Shown here: positions 38,855 to 46,782 of the stretch, piece after piece
Numbering within the stretch: position 1 is the first letter of the stretch
Layout: each line of letters opens with the position of its first letter
Origin: Nanobdellota archaeon
GTDB lineage: Archaea; Nanobdellota; Nanobdellia; Woesearchaeales; GCA-2686295
NCBI GenBank assembly: GCA_018817005.1
Contig: JAHIUF010000015.1
Coordinates: 1 to 63,312, forward strand
Direction: 5' to 3'
DNA: 63,312 nucleotides
Made by a program: the position numbers and the translations under genes
The notes under the pieces: generated by a model
Seen by the model: only the letters and a program-made list of their open reading frames with translations
What the model was told of the DNA's origin: nothing
The model's database searches: none

Positions 38855-38965
38855 GCCTCCGTGGCTTAGTGGCTATAGCGGTCGCCTAGTAATAACAAAA
38901 AAGAAAAAAAATCTTTTTTGGAATCAGACAGCGACAGGTCGTGAGTTCAACTCTCACCGGAGGCT
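38855..38965 (+). tRNA. tRNA-Thr, apparent anticodon AGT, 38-nt intron (about 38892-38929)
   Basis: GCCTCCG...CGGAGGC acceptor, GTCGC/GCGAC anticodon stem, GTGAG-TTCAACT-CTCAC T arm, U73; intron has an AAAAAAGA/TCTTTTTT hairpin. Confidence 0.85.
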
Positions 38966-39002
38966 TACTTATTTCTAAGCACTGTTAAAAAAATAAAAAA
39001 AA

Positions 39003-39836
39003 TTAATTGAGTTGTAATCGATATCTTTGGTTTAATCCTCGCTCTAAATCTTGAAGCTTTTCAATTAAAACTTTGGCAGAATCAGGATTTAAATCTTCAA
39101 GACTTTGTTTGGCTCGAGAATATATTGAATTCGCTTTTTCCAAAGCAAGAGGTTCTTTAGCAACTCTCATGGTTAAATTATAAGCAATTACGAGTTCACC
39201 AGAAACTTTTTCAATACTCTTTGCTTGGTTTCCAATTCTTATCAATTCATTTCTTGAATTAAATATTGCTTGTGTTGTTTTAGACTCGATTGCTTTTAGA
39301 CCGTTTTCATAAACAGTTTGTGCTTCTTCTAGTAATTTTTGAGGAAGATATATTTTGCTTAAGTTAATGCTTTGTTCGTGAAAATAGTTTATCCCTCTTG
39401 CTAAACGTTCACCATTTTGAATTTCCCATTCTAAATCTCTCACACATTCATATACTCTGTCAAAAGAAGTTGATTTAAGTGTTATGTCTGCAAGAAAATA
39501 ATCATCTTGAGTTTCAAGGTTCATAATGGATCCTCTTGGATAATACTCATCTAAAACTTTGGTTTCAATTTGTTCTAGTTCCAATTCAAGTTTATTTCTT
39601 AAGGTCACAACTTTCTCAATATCAGTGTATGTTTTTGCAAAATCTTGAACTTCTAATTTTTTATAATCATCTTTACAATCCTCAAAGCGTTTCCAAACGC
39701 TTTCAATTTTAGACTCTATGTCTGATCTTTTTTCTTTTTTTTCATTCAAAAATTCAATATTAAATTTTGCACAACTTGTAAGAACAACAACTGCACCCAT
39801 TAAAATAATTGTTTTTAGTGTTTTGTTTTTTTTCAT
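39003..39836 (-). CDS. Putative lipoprotein with coiled-coil
   Basis: LMGAVVVLTSCAKF lipobox-like N-terminus. Confidence 0.65.
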   Translation of the reverse strand: MKKNKTLKTIILMGAVVVLTSCAKFNIEFLNEKKEKRSDIESKIESVWKRFEDCKDDYKKLEVQDFAKTYTDIEKVVTLRNKLELELEQIETKVLDEYYPRGSIMNLETQDDYFLADITLKSTSFDRVYECVRDLEWEIQNGERLARGINYFHEQSINLSKIYLPQKLLEEAQTVYENGLKAIESKTTQAIFNSRNELIRIGNQAKSIEKVSGELVIAYNLTMRVAKEPLALEKANSIYSRAKQSLEDLNPDSAKVLIEKLQDLERGLNQRYRLQLN

Positions 39837-39954
39837 TTTTAATTAACCTCTTTTATTTCTACTATAAAGTAGTTATTTTAAATATATAAATTCTTTGGTC
39901 AATATTTTTATCAAAAGCAAAGATTTAAATATAATGATTGCAATAAATAAAAAT

Positions 39955-40923
39955 ATGAAGCTTGATGTACTCGATAAGAAGATTTTATACGAATTAGAAA
40001 AGGACTCCTCACAAGCAACATCAATCATTGCAAAGAAGCTAAAACGATCTAAAGAAGTAATAAACTTCAGAATACACCGACTAGAACAAAATAAAGTTCT
40101 TCTAGGATATAGTGCAATAGTTGACATGGCAAAATTAGGTTACTTCACTTTCAGAATATATATTAGATGGCAAAATATGACTCAAGAACAAAAAGAGCAA
40201 TTCTACGATGAAATTAAAACAAAAGAGAACATCTGGACCACAACCGTTTTACATGGAAAATGGGATTTTGCATTCTTCGTGGGAGTAAAATTAGATCATT
40301 ACATAGAATCATTTCATAAAGTTTGGAATAAAATATTATTAACTTACAAACAAAAAATTGCTGAAAGTAAAATTGCAATATACTCACCAGTACATAATTT
40401 TAACAAACATTTCTTCATAGATTTTCCAATGAAAACAGAAACGATTGAAAGAGTCTATGGTAGTGGAAAATTGGTTGAATTTGATGCGTTAGACGAAACA
40501 ATCTTAAACATCTACGCCAGTAATGTAAGAACACCCTACACTAAAATTGCAGAACGACTTAATGTTACTTCTGAAACAATCAGACTAAGAATAAAACAAT
40601 TAGAAAAGAAAAAAGTTATTGTTGGTTACAAGATAAACATTAACCTTCCAAAAATCGAATTCCAAGGATATAGAGTGGATTTTCTATTAAAATCAGTCGA
40701 AAGAAACACTGAACTATTTGAATACTTAAAACAACACAAATATTTCTATCAAGTAAATAAATCAATTGGAGGAGCTGATTTTGAAACTGAAATAGTCGTT
40801 AAAAGTCTGAACCATTTGCTTGAAATACTAGAAGAAGTAGTAAGAAAATTTAGTGATGTAATAAGAGCATACGAATATTTTGGATACTCAGAATTCCCAA
40901 CACTATCAATGGTTCCGGATTAA
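39955..40923 (+). CDS. Lrp/AsnC-family regulator with two HTH units
   Basis: LDVLDKKILYELEKDSSQATSIIAKKLKRSKEVINFRIHRLEQ and DALDETILNIYASNVRTPYTKIAERLNVTSETIRLRIKQLEKK. Confidence 0.85.
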   Translation: MKLDVLDKKILYELEKDSSQATSIIAKKLKRSKEVINFRIHRLEQNKVLLGYSAIVDMAKLGYFTFRIYIRWQNMTQEQKEQFYDEIKTKENIWTTTVLHGKWDFAFFVGVKLDHYIESFHKVWNKILLTYKQKIAESKIAIYSPVHNFNKHFFIDFPMKTETIERVYGSGKLVEFDALDETILNIYASNVRTPYTKIAERLNVTSETIRLRIKQLEKKKVIVGYKININLPKIEFQGYRVDFLLKSVERNTELFEYLKQHKYFYQVNKSIGGADFETEIVVKSLNHLLEILEEVVRKFSDVIRAYEYFGYSEFPTLSMVPD

Positions 40924-40982
40924 AAACAAAAAACCAAGGAAGCAAAAAACTTTAAATACAGTTAATAAATTCTTAATCTCAC

Positions 40983-41066
40983 GCCTCTGTGGCTTAGTGG
41001 TATAGCGCGTGCTTGGTAAACATTCCAGACAGCACGAGGTCGCGAGTTCAATTCTCGCCAGAGGCT
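40983..41066 (+). tRNA. tRNA-Thr(GGT) with 12-nt intron (about 41119-41130 is not used; intron lies at 41019-41030)
   Basis: GCCTCTG...CAGAGGC, CGTGC-TTGGTA|AACATTCCAGAC|A-GCACG, GCGAG-TTCAATT-CTCGC, U73; upstream TATA tttaaata. Confidence 0.93.
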
Positions 41067-41164
41067 TATATGTTTTGGTAGATGTTTGTTCTTATTTAGA
41101 GGTTTAAAAGTGAGTCTAAGAACGTATGTTAAAGGCTTACCTTTATATTTCCCCTAAAAAGTGA

Positions 41165-41350
41165 TTAGTTTTTTGTCGTTGGGTGGTCTCCTATTTTTCT
41201 GTTGTGCTTATATGCTTTTAGTACTCCTATAAATCCTAATTCTTTAAATTTGTCGTTTATTCCTGCAGATAATTCGTCCCATTCGATTGTGTTGGGTTTA
41301 TAGCTTGTTTGTTTGTCTTTTTTAAGTTTTTCTATATTTATTATATTCAT
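41165..41350 (-). CDS. Hypothetical element protein
   Basis: MNIINIEKLKKDKQ...; preceded by hairpin-SD leader. Confidence 0.55.
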   Translation of the reverse strand: MNIINIEKLKKDKQTSYKPNTIEWDELSAGINDKFKELGFIGVLKAYKHNRKIGDHPTTKN

Positions 41351-41366
41351 TTTATTTTTCTCCTTT

Positions 41367-41384
41367 GTTAAATCTTTGTTTAAC
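41367..41384 (-). promoter_or_regulatory. Leader hairpin copy A
   Basis: GTTAAA-caaaga-TTTAAC followed by aaaggag. Confidence 0.65.
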
Positions 41385-41428
41385 ATCTTTTTTTTATTCT
41401 AATTTTTTTAACTTTATTTTTCTCCTTT

Positions 41429-41451
41429 GTTAAAATCTTTGTTGTTTTAAC
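41429..41451 (-). promoter_or_regulatory. Leader hairpin copy B
   Basis: GTTAAAA-caacaaaga-TTTTAAC followed by aaaggag. Confidence 0.65.
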
Positions 41452-41719
41452 AAATTTTTATTTGTTTTTCTTCTTCTTGTTTTTCTTCTTCTTGTATTTC
41501 TTCTGGTTTCGTTACTTGTCTTGCAATAAATTCTAGTGTTGTTTTCATTTCATAAAATTCGGCTTTTATTTTACTTAGTTCAATTATTGAGTCTCTGTAA
41601 ACTTCAACAAGTCGGTTTAATTCTGTTCCTGCTTTTATGAGTTTATTTATTGTTTTTACAAATTGTTTAAAGGCTGTTTTATCTTCTACTTCTTGGTAGT
41701 CGTTAATTTTTGTTATCAT
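41447..41719 (-). CDS. Hypothetical coiled-coil element protein
   Basis: Start overlaps end of 41716-41907. Confidence 0.6.
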   Translation of the reverse strand: MITKINDYQEVEDKTAFKQFVKTINKLIKAGTELNRLVEVYRDSIIELSKIKAEFYEMKTTLEFIARQVTKPEEIQEEEKQEEEKQIKIC

Positions 41720-41907
41720 TTGCTTTTATGGATTATTTTTCTTAAGTATTCAAAATCTTCTTCTGCTTCTGTGATGAATCTGCATAGTAAAATAATTAAT
41801 TTTTTATCTTCGCTAATTTTTTTGTAAAGGTTTTTTGTTTCTTGTATGTGTTTTTCTGTGTTTGTTAGTGCTTTTAGTTGTTGTTGTTTATTTTTGTTAT
41901 TTTTCAT
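41716..41907 (-). CDS. Hypothetical element protein
   Basis: MKNNKNKQQQLKALTNTEKHIQETKNLYKKI; preceded by hairpin-SD leader. Confidence 0.6.
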   Translation of the reverse strand: MKNNKNKQQQLKALTNTEKHIQETKNLYKKISEDKKLIILLCRFITEAEEDFEYLRKIIHKSK

Positions 41908-41923
41908 TTTGTTTTTCTCCTTT

Positions 41924-41941
41924 GTTAAATCTTTGTTTAAC
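41924..41941 (-). promoter_or_regulatory. Leader hairpin copy C
   Basis: Identical to copy A. Confidence 0.65.
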
Positions 41942-42008
41942 ATCTTTTTTTTATTTCAAATTTTAATATTATTTTTTTTTATCACCTTTTTTCTTTGTAT
42001 CTTTTCTG

Positions 42009-42057
42009 AAGTTCCTGACTTGGTTAGCTCATTTTTTGGCTAACCAATCATGAACTT
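42009..42057. repeat. Nested inverted repeat
   Basis: AAGTTC...GAACTT enclosing GGTTAGC...GCTAACC. Confidence 0.7.
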
Positions 42058-42534
42058 TTTAAAAATCCTTTTTTTCGGCAGTTGCAAACTGCTTTACTAT
42101 CTTTTTCAAAGAAATGACTGGTTTTGCTCTTTCAAATTGTTTTTTATCAATCGGTATTTTTGAATAAGAAGCAAGGCTTCATCATCTCAAAAATAAAAAG
42201 CTTTATCTTGTCGGAATCAGCTTGTCTGGTTCTGAAAGAATAAAACTTTTAGATACACTTTAGAAAAAACAATCTTTTCAAGAATTATCCATTTTCATGT
42301 TATTTTTTTTCCCTTTAAAATTTGAAATTAATTTTTTTGTTTTTTGCTGTTTTTCTTTATTTTTTTGGTTCTTTGCTGTTTTTTGTTTTTTGCTGTTTTT
42401 CCTTATTTTTTTGTTTTTTTTCTTTTTTTTGTCGTCTTTATTTTATGATTTATTAGTTTTTTATTATATATGTTGTGTTACCATAATCTTTATATACTTT
42501 GAAAGTTATACTTTTATTTAAGTTAGAATTTTCT

Positions 42535-42557
42535 TTAAAAAACGAAAGATTTATATA
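42535..42557 (+). promoter_or_regulatory. BRE/TATA promoter for the plus-strand element operon
   Basis: TTAAAAAACGAAAGATTTATATA. Confidence 0.7.
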
Positions 42558-42676
42558 GTCCTTTCCATATTAGAATGTGTAGATAATCGTTTATCGTGGA
42601 TGGTTTTTGTAGTTTTTACATATGATTAACGATTTGAGGTATAAGAAAATGTTGTTTTGTGTTTTGGGTGTTGCAA

Positions 42677-42841
42677 GTGAGTGATTGGATTACTATAACT
42701 TTTCCTAATTATTTTAGGGCTTTGTTTGATGATATTAAAGCTGAGAGAAAGGATTTAGTTTCTGAAAGGTTAATAACTCAAGAAGCTGTTAGGTTTTTTT
42801 GGCGTGTTAATTGTGAATCTAAGAAGTCTAAAAGAAGATGA
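42677..42841 (+). CDS. Small hypothetical element protein
   Basis: (V/M)SDWITITFPNYFRALFDDIKAERKDLVSERLITQEAVRFFWRVN; GTG start possible. Confidence 0.5.
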   Translation: MSDWITITFPNYFRALFDDIKAERKDLVSERLITQEAVRFFWRVNCESKKSKRR

Positions 42842-42945
42842 GTTTTTTTGTTTTTTTTAAATCTTTTTTTTCTAATTCTATTTTTAAATCTAATTTTTTT
42901 AAATCTTTTTTTTCTTTTTTAGTTTTTTTGTCCTCGTTGGTGTTT

Positions 42946-43038
42946 GTGCATTGTTTAAAATTTAAGCCACTCGATAGTGGCTTACTATTAAACAAGAGTC
43001 ACCGGTGTTCGAATCGCGAAGCGATTGACTTAATGCAC
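42946..43038. other. Multi-hairpin structured region, candidate double-strand origin
   Basis: GTGCATT/AATGCAC outer pair; AAGCCACT-CGAT-AGTGGCTT; AATCGC-gaa-GCGATT; loop region reads CTCGATA. Confidence 0.6.
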
Positions 43039-43063
43039 CATGAAATTAGAGGGGGTGTTTTAA

Positions 43064-43279
43064 ATGGCTGTTAAGAGAAAGATTGGTAATGTTTTTATTA
43101 TCGCTTATGATTTGTTTGGTAAAAAGGTTTTTTCTTCAAAAATAACTTCTTTTAATTTTAATTGCTTGAGGTATCTAGCAATTCGTGATAAAATATCTAT
43201 TGATAAAGTTTTATCTCGTCTTATTTTATTTAATAAGAAGTTTGAAACTAAATCTAAAGTTTCTGAGGTTTCTAAATGA
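43064..43279 (+). CDS. Small hypothetical element protein
   Basis: SD gaggggg; overlaps Rep start. Confidence 0.6.
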   Translation: MAVKRKIGNVFIIAYDLFGKKVFSSKITSFNFNCLRYLAIRDKISIDKVLSRLILFNKKFETKSKVSEVSK

Positions 43280-44577
43280 CTTTTCAAAAATCTGTTTATA
43301 AGCATTTCTTAGAAAATATTAGTTTGGTAAGTTTTGGTTTTGAAGTTTCAAATTATAATTATGTTTACAAAACTCCTTTTACTGAATCTCCTTATAGTAA
43401 TACTTTAAATGGTAATATTAATAATATTAATAATAATATTAGTGAAACTCCTTTACTTGTTCAAATAGGAATAACTCTTCCAGAGGTTAATCATTTAAAT
43501 TTTTTGTCTGCTTTAAGGAGTTTTGGTTATTTTAAAACTGATTATACTTTTAATAAATCCGTTGGTTGTTTTAAAGGTGAGTTGGGTGCTTCTGGCTTGG
43601 TTGTAGATTATGGTTGTCACGCTGTCGATTTGCCTGATAGGTGTGGGCAGTTGTTTTGTCCTAAGTGTTCTAAGTTGTATCGTTATAAGACTAAAAAGAG
43701 GGTTGTTGAAAAGGTTTTGTCTATGAGAAATCCTCGTTTTCTTACTTTTAGTGGTTCTAATGTTTCTGAGTTATCTAAAGAGTATTTTCAGAATAATTCT
43801 AAGATTTGGAATCGTTTTAAAACTGATGTAAATAAAGATTTCGGGTGTGTTTTTCAAGATTATGTGAATGTTATTGAAGTAAAGTTTCATGCTAAGGGTT
43901 CTAATAAGTATGATAAAAATGGTTCTGTGATTGGTGTTTATGATTCTAATAGTTGGAATATTCATAACCATATAATTTATGATGGTAAATACTTAGATTT
44001 CCATACTGCAAGAAACTACTTGTTAAAGGCTTCTAAAGGTCGTTATAAAGCTATTTGGTTTGAAAAGGCTAATAATGTTCAAGATAAGGTTAAGAGTGCT
44101 GGTTACATTTCTAAGTATCTTTTAAAGGCTTCTGGTTTTGGTGGTGATGTTCAGGCTATGGCTCAGTTTTATTTTCATACTAAAAATATGAGAATGGTCA
44201 CTTTTGGTCGTTCTAAAGATGTTTATGTTCCGTCTTTAGAAGAAGCTTTGCAGTTTCCTCAGACTCGTTCTTTATTCACTTGTCCATTATGTAATAAAAA
44301 AGTTAGTTCTGTAACTTTAAGTTTTGTTCGTGTTAAGGATAGAGATAATAATTATAAGGATTATGATTCACCAATATACATTGGTGTTATTGAAGATTCT
44401 TCTCAGCGTTTATTGAATGGTTCTGATGAAGTTTTACGTTTTATTGAATCTCAAAAGGGTGTTATGAATAATGCTTTAGAGATAGAAAAATTGTTTGGTG
44501 TAGATGTTATTAACGATTTAAAATCTAAAGGGTTTATTTATGAGTCTAAGATTAATTATTTAGAGGTTTTAAAGTGA
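43276..44577 (+). CDS. HUH-type rolling-circle replication initiator (Rep_1-like)
   Basis: Motif 1 RFLTFSG, HUH-like WNIHNHIIYDGK, tyrosine motif AGYISKYLLKA, Zn pairs FCPKC and FTCPLCNKK. Confidence 0.82.
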   Translation: MTFQKSVYKHFLENISLVSFGFEVSNYNYVYKTPFTESPYSNTLNGNINNINNNISETPLLVQIGITLPEVNHLNFLSALRSFGYFKTDYTFNKSVGCFKGELGASGLVVDYGCHAVDLPDRCGQLFCPKCSKLYRYKTKKRVVEKVLSMRNPRFLTFSGSNVSELSKEYFQNNSKIWNRFKTDVNKDFGCVFQDYVNVIEVKFHAKGSNKYDKNGSVIGVYDSNSWNIHNHIIYDGKYLDFHTARNYLLKASKGRYKAIWFEKANNVQDKVKSAGYISKYLLKASGFGGDVQAMAQFYFHTKNMRMVTFGRSKDVYVPSLEEALQFPQTRSLFTCPLCNKKVSSVTLSFVRVKDRDNNYKDYDSPIYIGVIEDSSQRLLNGSDEVLRFIESQKGVMNNALEIEKLFGVDVINDLKSKGFIYESKINYLEVLK

Positions 44578-44867
44578 AATCTATTTCTAAACAATTTCAA
44601 AAGAATGGTTTAAATCTTAAATTACTTGAAAGAGTTGGTAGTGTTGTGTTATTTAAGCTTTTTAATGATGAGGGGTGCGTATATGGTTATGAAGTTCATA
44701 AACTACGCTTAAAATCATATCCCTATGGTAAATTTAACGAATCTGGGGTTATGATTAGAGTAACTAAACTTTGTTTAGCAAGTAATGAAGAATTTGGTCG
44801 TTTTGCTTGGTCTTATGATAATTTTATTTCTGCAAGTAGTAAATTTAATGAATTATTAGAGGTTTAA
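44574..44867 (+). CDS. Hypothetical element protein
   Basis: GTG start overlapping Rep stop. Confidence 0.6.
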   Translation: MKSISKQFQKNGLNLKLLERVGSVVLFKLFNDEGCVYGYEVHKLRLKSYPYGKFNESGVMIRVTKLCLASNEEFGRFAWSYDNFISASSKFNELLEV

Positions 44868-44869
44868 AG

Positions 44870-45067
44870 TTGGTTCTTAATTACTATGTCGCTTTTAAAG
44901 TTTCGTTATTAGATAGAGAGTTAATAAATGAGTTTGTTGGTGATAAACCTATATCTGAAGTTATTAGAAATATTGTTATGCAAAGAGTAAAACAAGGTTC
45001 TCATATTCAGGATTATTTAGAAAGTATTAATAAACAATTATTTGAAATTAAAGCTAAATTGGTTTAA
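44870..45067 (+). CDS. Small hypothetical protein, possible ribbon-helix-helix
   Basis: YYVAFKVSLLDRELINEFVGDKPISEVIRNIVMQRVKQ. Confidence 0.5.
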   Translation: MVLNYYVAFKVSLLDRELINEFVGDKPISEVIRNIVMQRVKQGSHIQDYLESINKQLFEIKAKLV

Positions 45068-45112
45068 CATTGTTTTACTTTATTTATAAAGGGTGGTTAC
45101 CTATTTTACTGT

Positions 45113-45211
45113 ATGAATTTAGATTTTAATACTATGTTGTTGTTAGCTATACTCTTTATTCTACTCTTTTTTGGTAGTCAATTCTTAAATTTTCTGAGGC
45201 GTTTCATATGA
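45113..45211 (+). CDS. 32-aa single-TM protein
   Basis: MNLDFNTMLLLAILFILLFFGSQFLNFLRRFI; stop overlaps next ATG (ATGA); missed by ORF cutoff. Confidence 0.6.
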   Translation: MNLDFNTMLLLAILFILLFFGSQFLNFLRRFI

Positions 45212-46044
45212 ATAAAAATTATTTAATTATTTTAGGTGTTATCGCTTTAATATTTTTGGGTTTATCAAATGGTTTTTTAAGTAATTCTTTAACTTTTTTA
45301 AAAGAATTTTCTGATAGAGATTCAGCTAATCAATATTTAGATAGTATTAAATCTCAAGGTTATATTAATACGGCTGTTCGTTGTAGTTATGGTTCTGATA
45401 ACAAGGTGAGTAGTTGCAAAGTTTATGGTGAAATATCCTCTGATTCTAATGAAATTTCTAAATCTAATGTTTTAACTGCTTTTGTTGTTTCTAATAGTGT
45501 TTGTGTTGAGAAAAAGTATAGTAGTTCAGAGTGGCGTTTAGATATTATTGAGAAGTCTTTAAATACCAATGTTGATGGTTGTTTTAAGGGTATTAATGTT
45601 GATGGCTGGATTTGGAAATCTAAGAGTTCTTGTGTTGAATGTTTAGTTCGTGTAAATAATAATTTGAATCCTTATACTCGTTATGTTGTAGATTATTCTT
45701 CTGTTGAGCCTGTTTGTGTTGCTGATAGTAATGGTTATTATACTCTTAAAGATTGTTTGGATATTGTTAAACCTGATTTAAAGGTTTGTGGTGGCGTTGA
45801 GAGTGAATGTGTTTATCCTAATGGTGTTAGTAATGCTTTTAGGGTTTGTGAAGATGGTGGTTTAAAAGAGGGTTATTGTGCTGATGGACAATATTGTTAT
45901 GAATCTTCTGATGTCGTTGCTTCTTGCAAGGGTGAGGGTGGTTCTGATGAAGTTCCTGATAGTGTTAAATTTGCAGTTTCTGGTTTTTTAATAGCTGGGA
46001 TTCTTTTAGTTGTTTGGTATCTTTTTAAGAGGGGTAAATTATAA
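45208..46044 (+). CDS. Cys-rich ectodomain protein with N- and C-terminal TM segments
   Basis: N-terminal YLIILGVIALIFLGL, many Cys, C-terminal FAVSGFLIAGILLVVWYLFKRGKL. Confidence 0.75.
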   Translation: MNKNYLIILGVIALIFLGLSNGFLSNSLTFLKEFSDRDSANQYLDSIKSQGYINTAVRCSYGSDNKVSSCKVYGEISSDSNEISKSNVLTAFVVSNSVCVEKKYSSSEWRLDIIEKSLNTNVDGCFKGINVDGWIWKSKSSCVECLVRVNNNLNPYTRYVVDYSSVEPVCVADSNGYYTLKDCLDIVKPDLKVCGGVESECVYPNGVSNAFRVCEDGGLKEGYCADGQYCYESSDVVASCKGEGGSDEVPDSVKFAVSGFLIAGILLVVWYLFKRGKL

Positions 46045-46045
46045 A

Positions 46046-46375
46046 ATGTATTTTGTTCAGATTATGAAAAAGTTTTTACCTTATATTGTTTTATTGTTTT
46101 TGGTGTTGTTGTTGTTTAATTATGTTGCTAACAATTTTTTTCAAAGTTATGATGAAAAAGTTGAGGATAAGGCTTATTTTAAATTATTTGGTATGCGTGT
46201 TTTTCCTAAATTTTTTGTTGAGTATGGTGATGTTAAATCTTATCGTGGTGATTATGAGGATTTATGTAAATGGTATATGCTTAAATGTAGTTGGAATTAT
46301 GAGAATAAGCCTTTAGATAATTGGGCTTTAAATAAAGATGGTTGTCGTCAAGAGGGTGACTGGATTGTTTGTTAA
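46046..46375 (+). CDS. Single-TM protein with small ectodomain
   Basis: LPYIVLLFLVLLLFNYVANNF then soluble Cys-containing tail. Confidence 0.65.
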   Translation: MYFVQIMKKFLPYIVLLFLVLLLFNYVANNFFQSYDEKVEDKAYFKLFGMRVFPKFFVEYGDVKSYRGDYEDLCKWYMLKCSWNYENKPLDNWALNKDGCRQEGDWIVC

Positions 46376-46406
46376 TGTTCATACTTTTTTCATGCGAAGA
46401 AAGGCT

Positions 46407-46465
46407 GGTTTTTACAGGATTTTGAAAAACTTTTACCCCCTTTCGTTTTTTCACCTGTAAAAACC
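46407..46465. repeat. Long two-tier hairpin in the element
   Basis: GGTTTTTACAGG...CCTGTAAAAACC enclosing TGAAAAAC...GTTTTTTCA. Confidence 0.85.
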
Positions 46466-46484
46466 TTATTTAATTTTTGTTAAA

Positions 46485-46733
46485 ATGGTTATTAAGATTT
46501 GTAAGAGTAAGAATAATAAGAATTATTTTTTATATCAGAATAAGCCTTTTTTTATTAATGAATCACCTCGTAATTTAACTCATAATCCTAAGGGTTATGA
46601 TTATTTTATAAGTAATTGTTCTTCTTATGGTGTTTGGTTTAAAAGTGGTTATATTGATGGTTTTGAGGTTTATTTATTTGGTGAATTATTTGGTGTAATT
46701 AATTCTGATGGTGATATTGAAGTTTCTGAATAA
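46485..46733 (+). CDS. Hypothetical element protein
   Basis: Intact ORF MVIKICKSKNNKNYFLYQNK. Confidence 0.55.
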   Translation: MVIKICKSKNNKNYFLYQNKPFFINESPRNLTHNPKGYDYFISNCSSYGVWFKSGYIDGFEVYLFGELFGVINSDGDIEVSE

Positions 46734-46782
46734 TTTTTTTAGTAGAAATTTGGTTTAATTAATTTTTTTTATTAATTAGATT

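Noticed and set aside
42297-42521. 74-aa ORF of almost only Phe/Leu/Cys
   Set aside because: Product of poly-T tracts; no coding character.
43001-43017. T-arm-like string accggtgttcgaatcgc suggesting another tRNA
   Set aside because: No matching acceptor, D or anticodon arms; better explained as part of the structured origin-like region.
42838-43074. 78-aa Phe-rich ORF over the structured region
   Set aside because: Its composition follows T-rich low-complexity DNA and its second half overlaps strong palindromes; a non-coding origin-like region explains it better.
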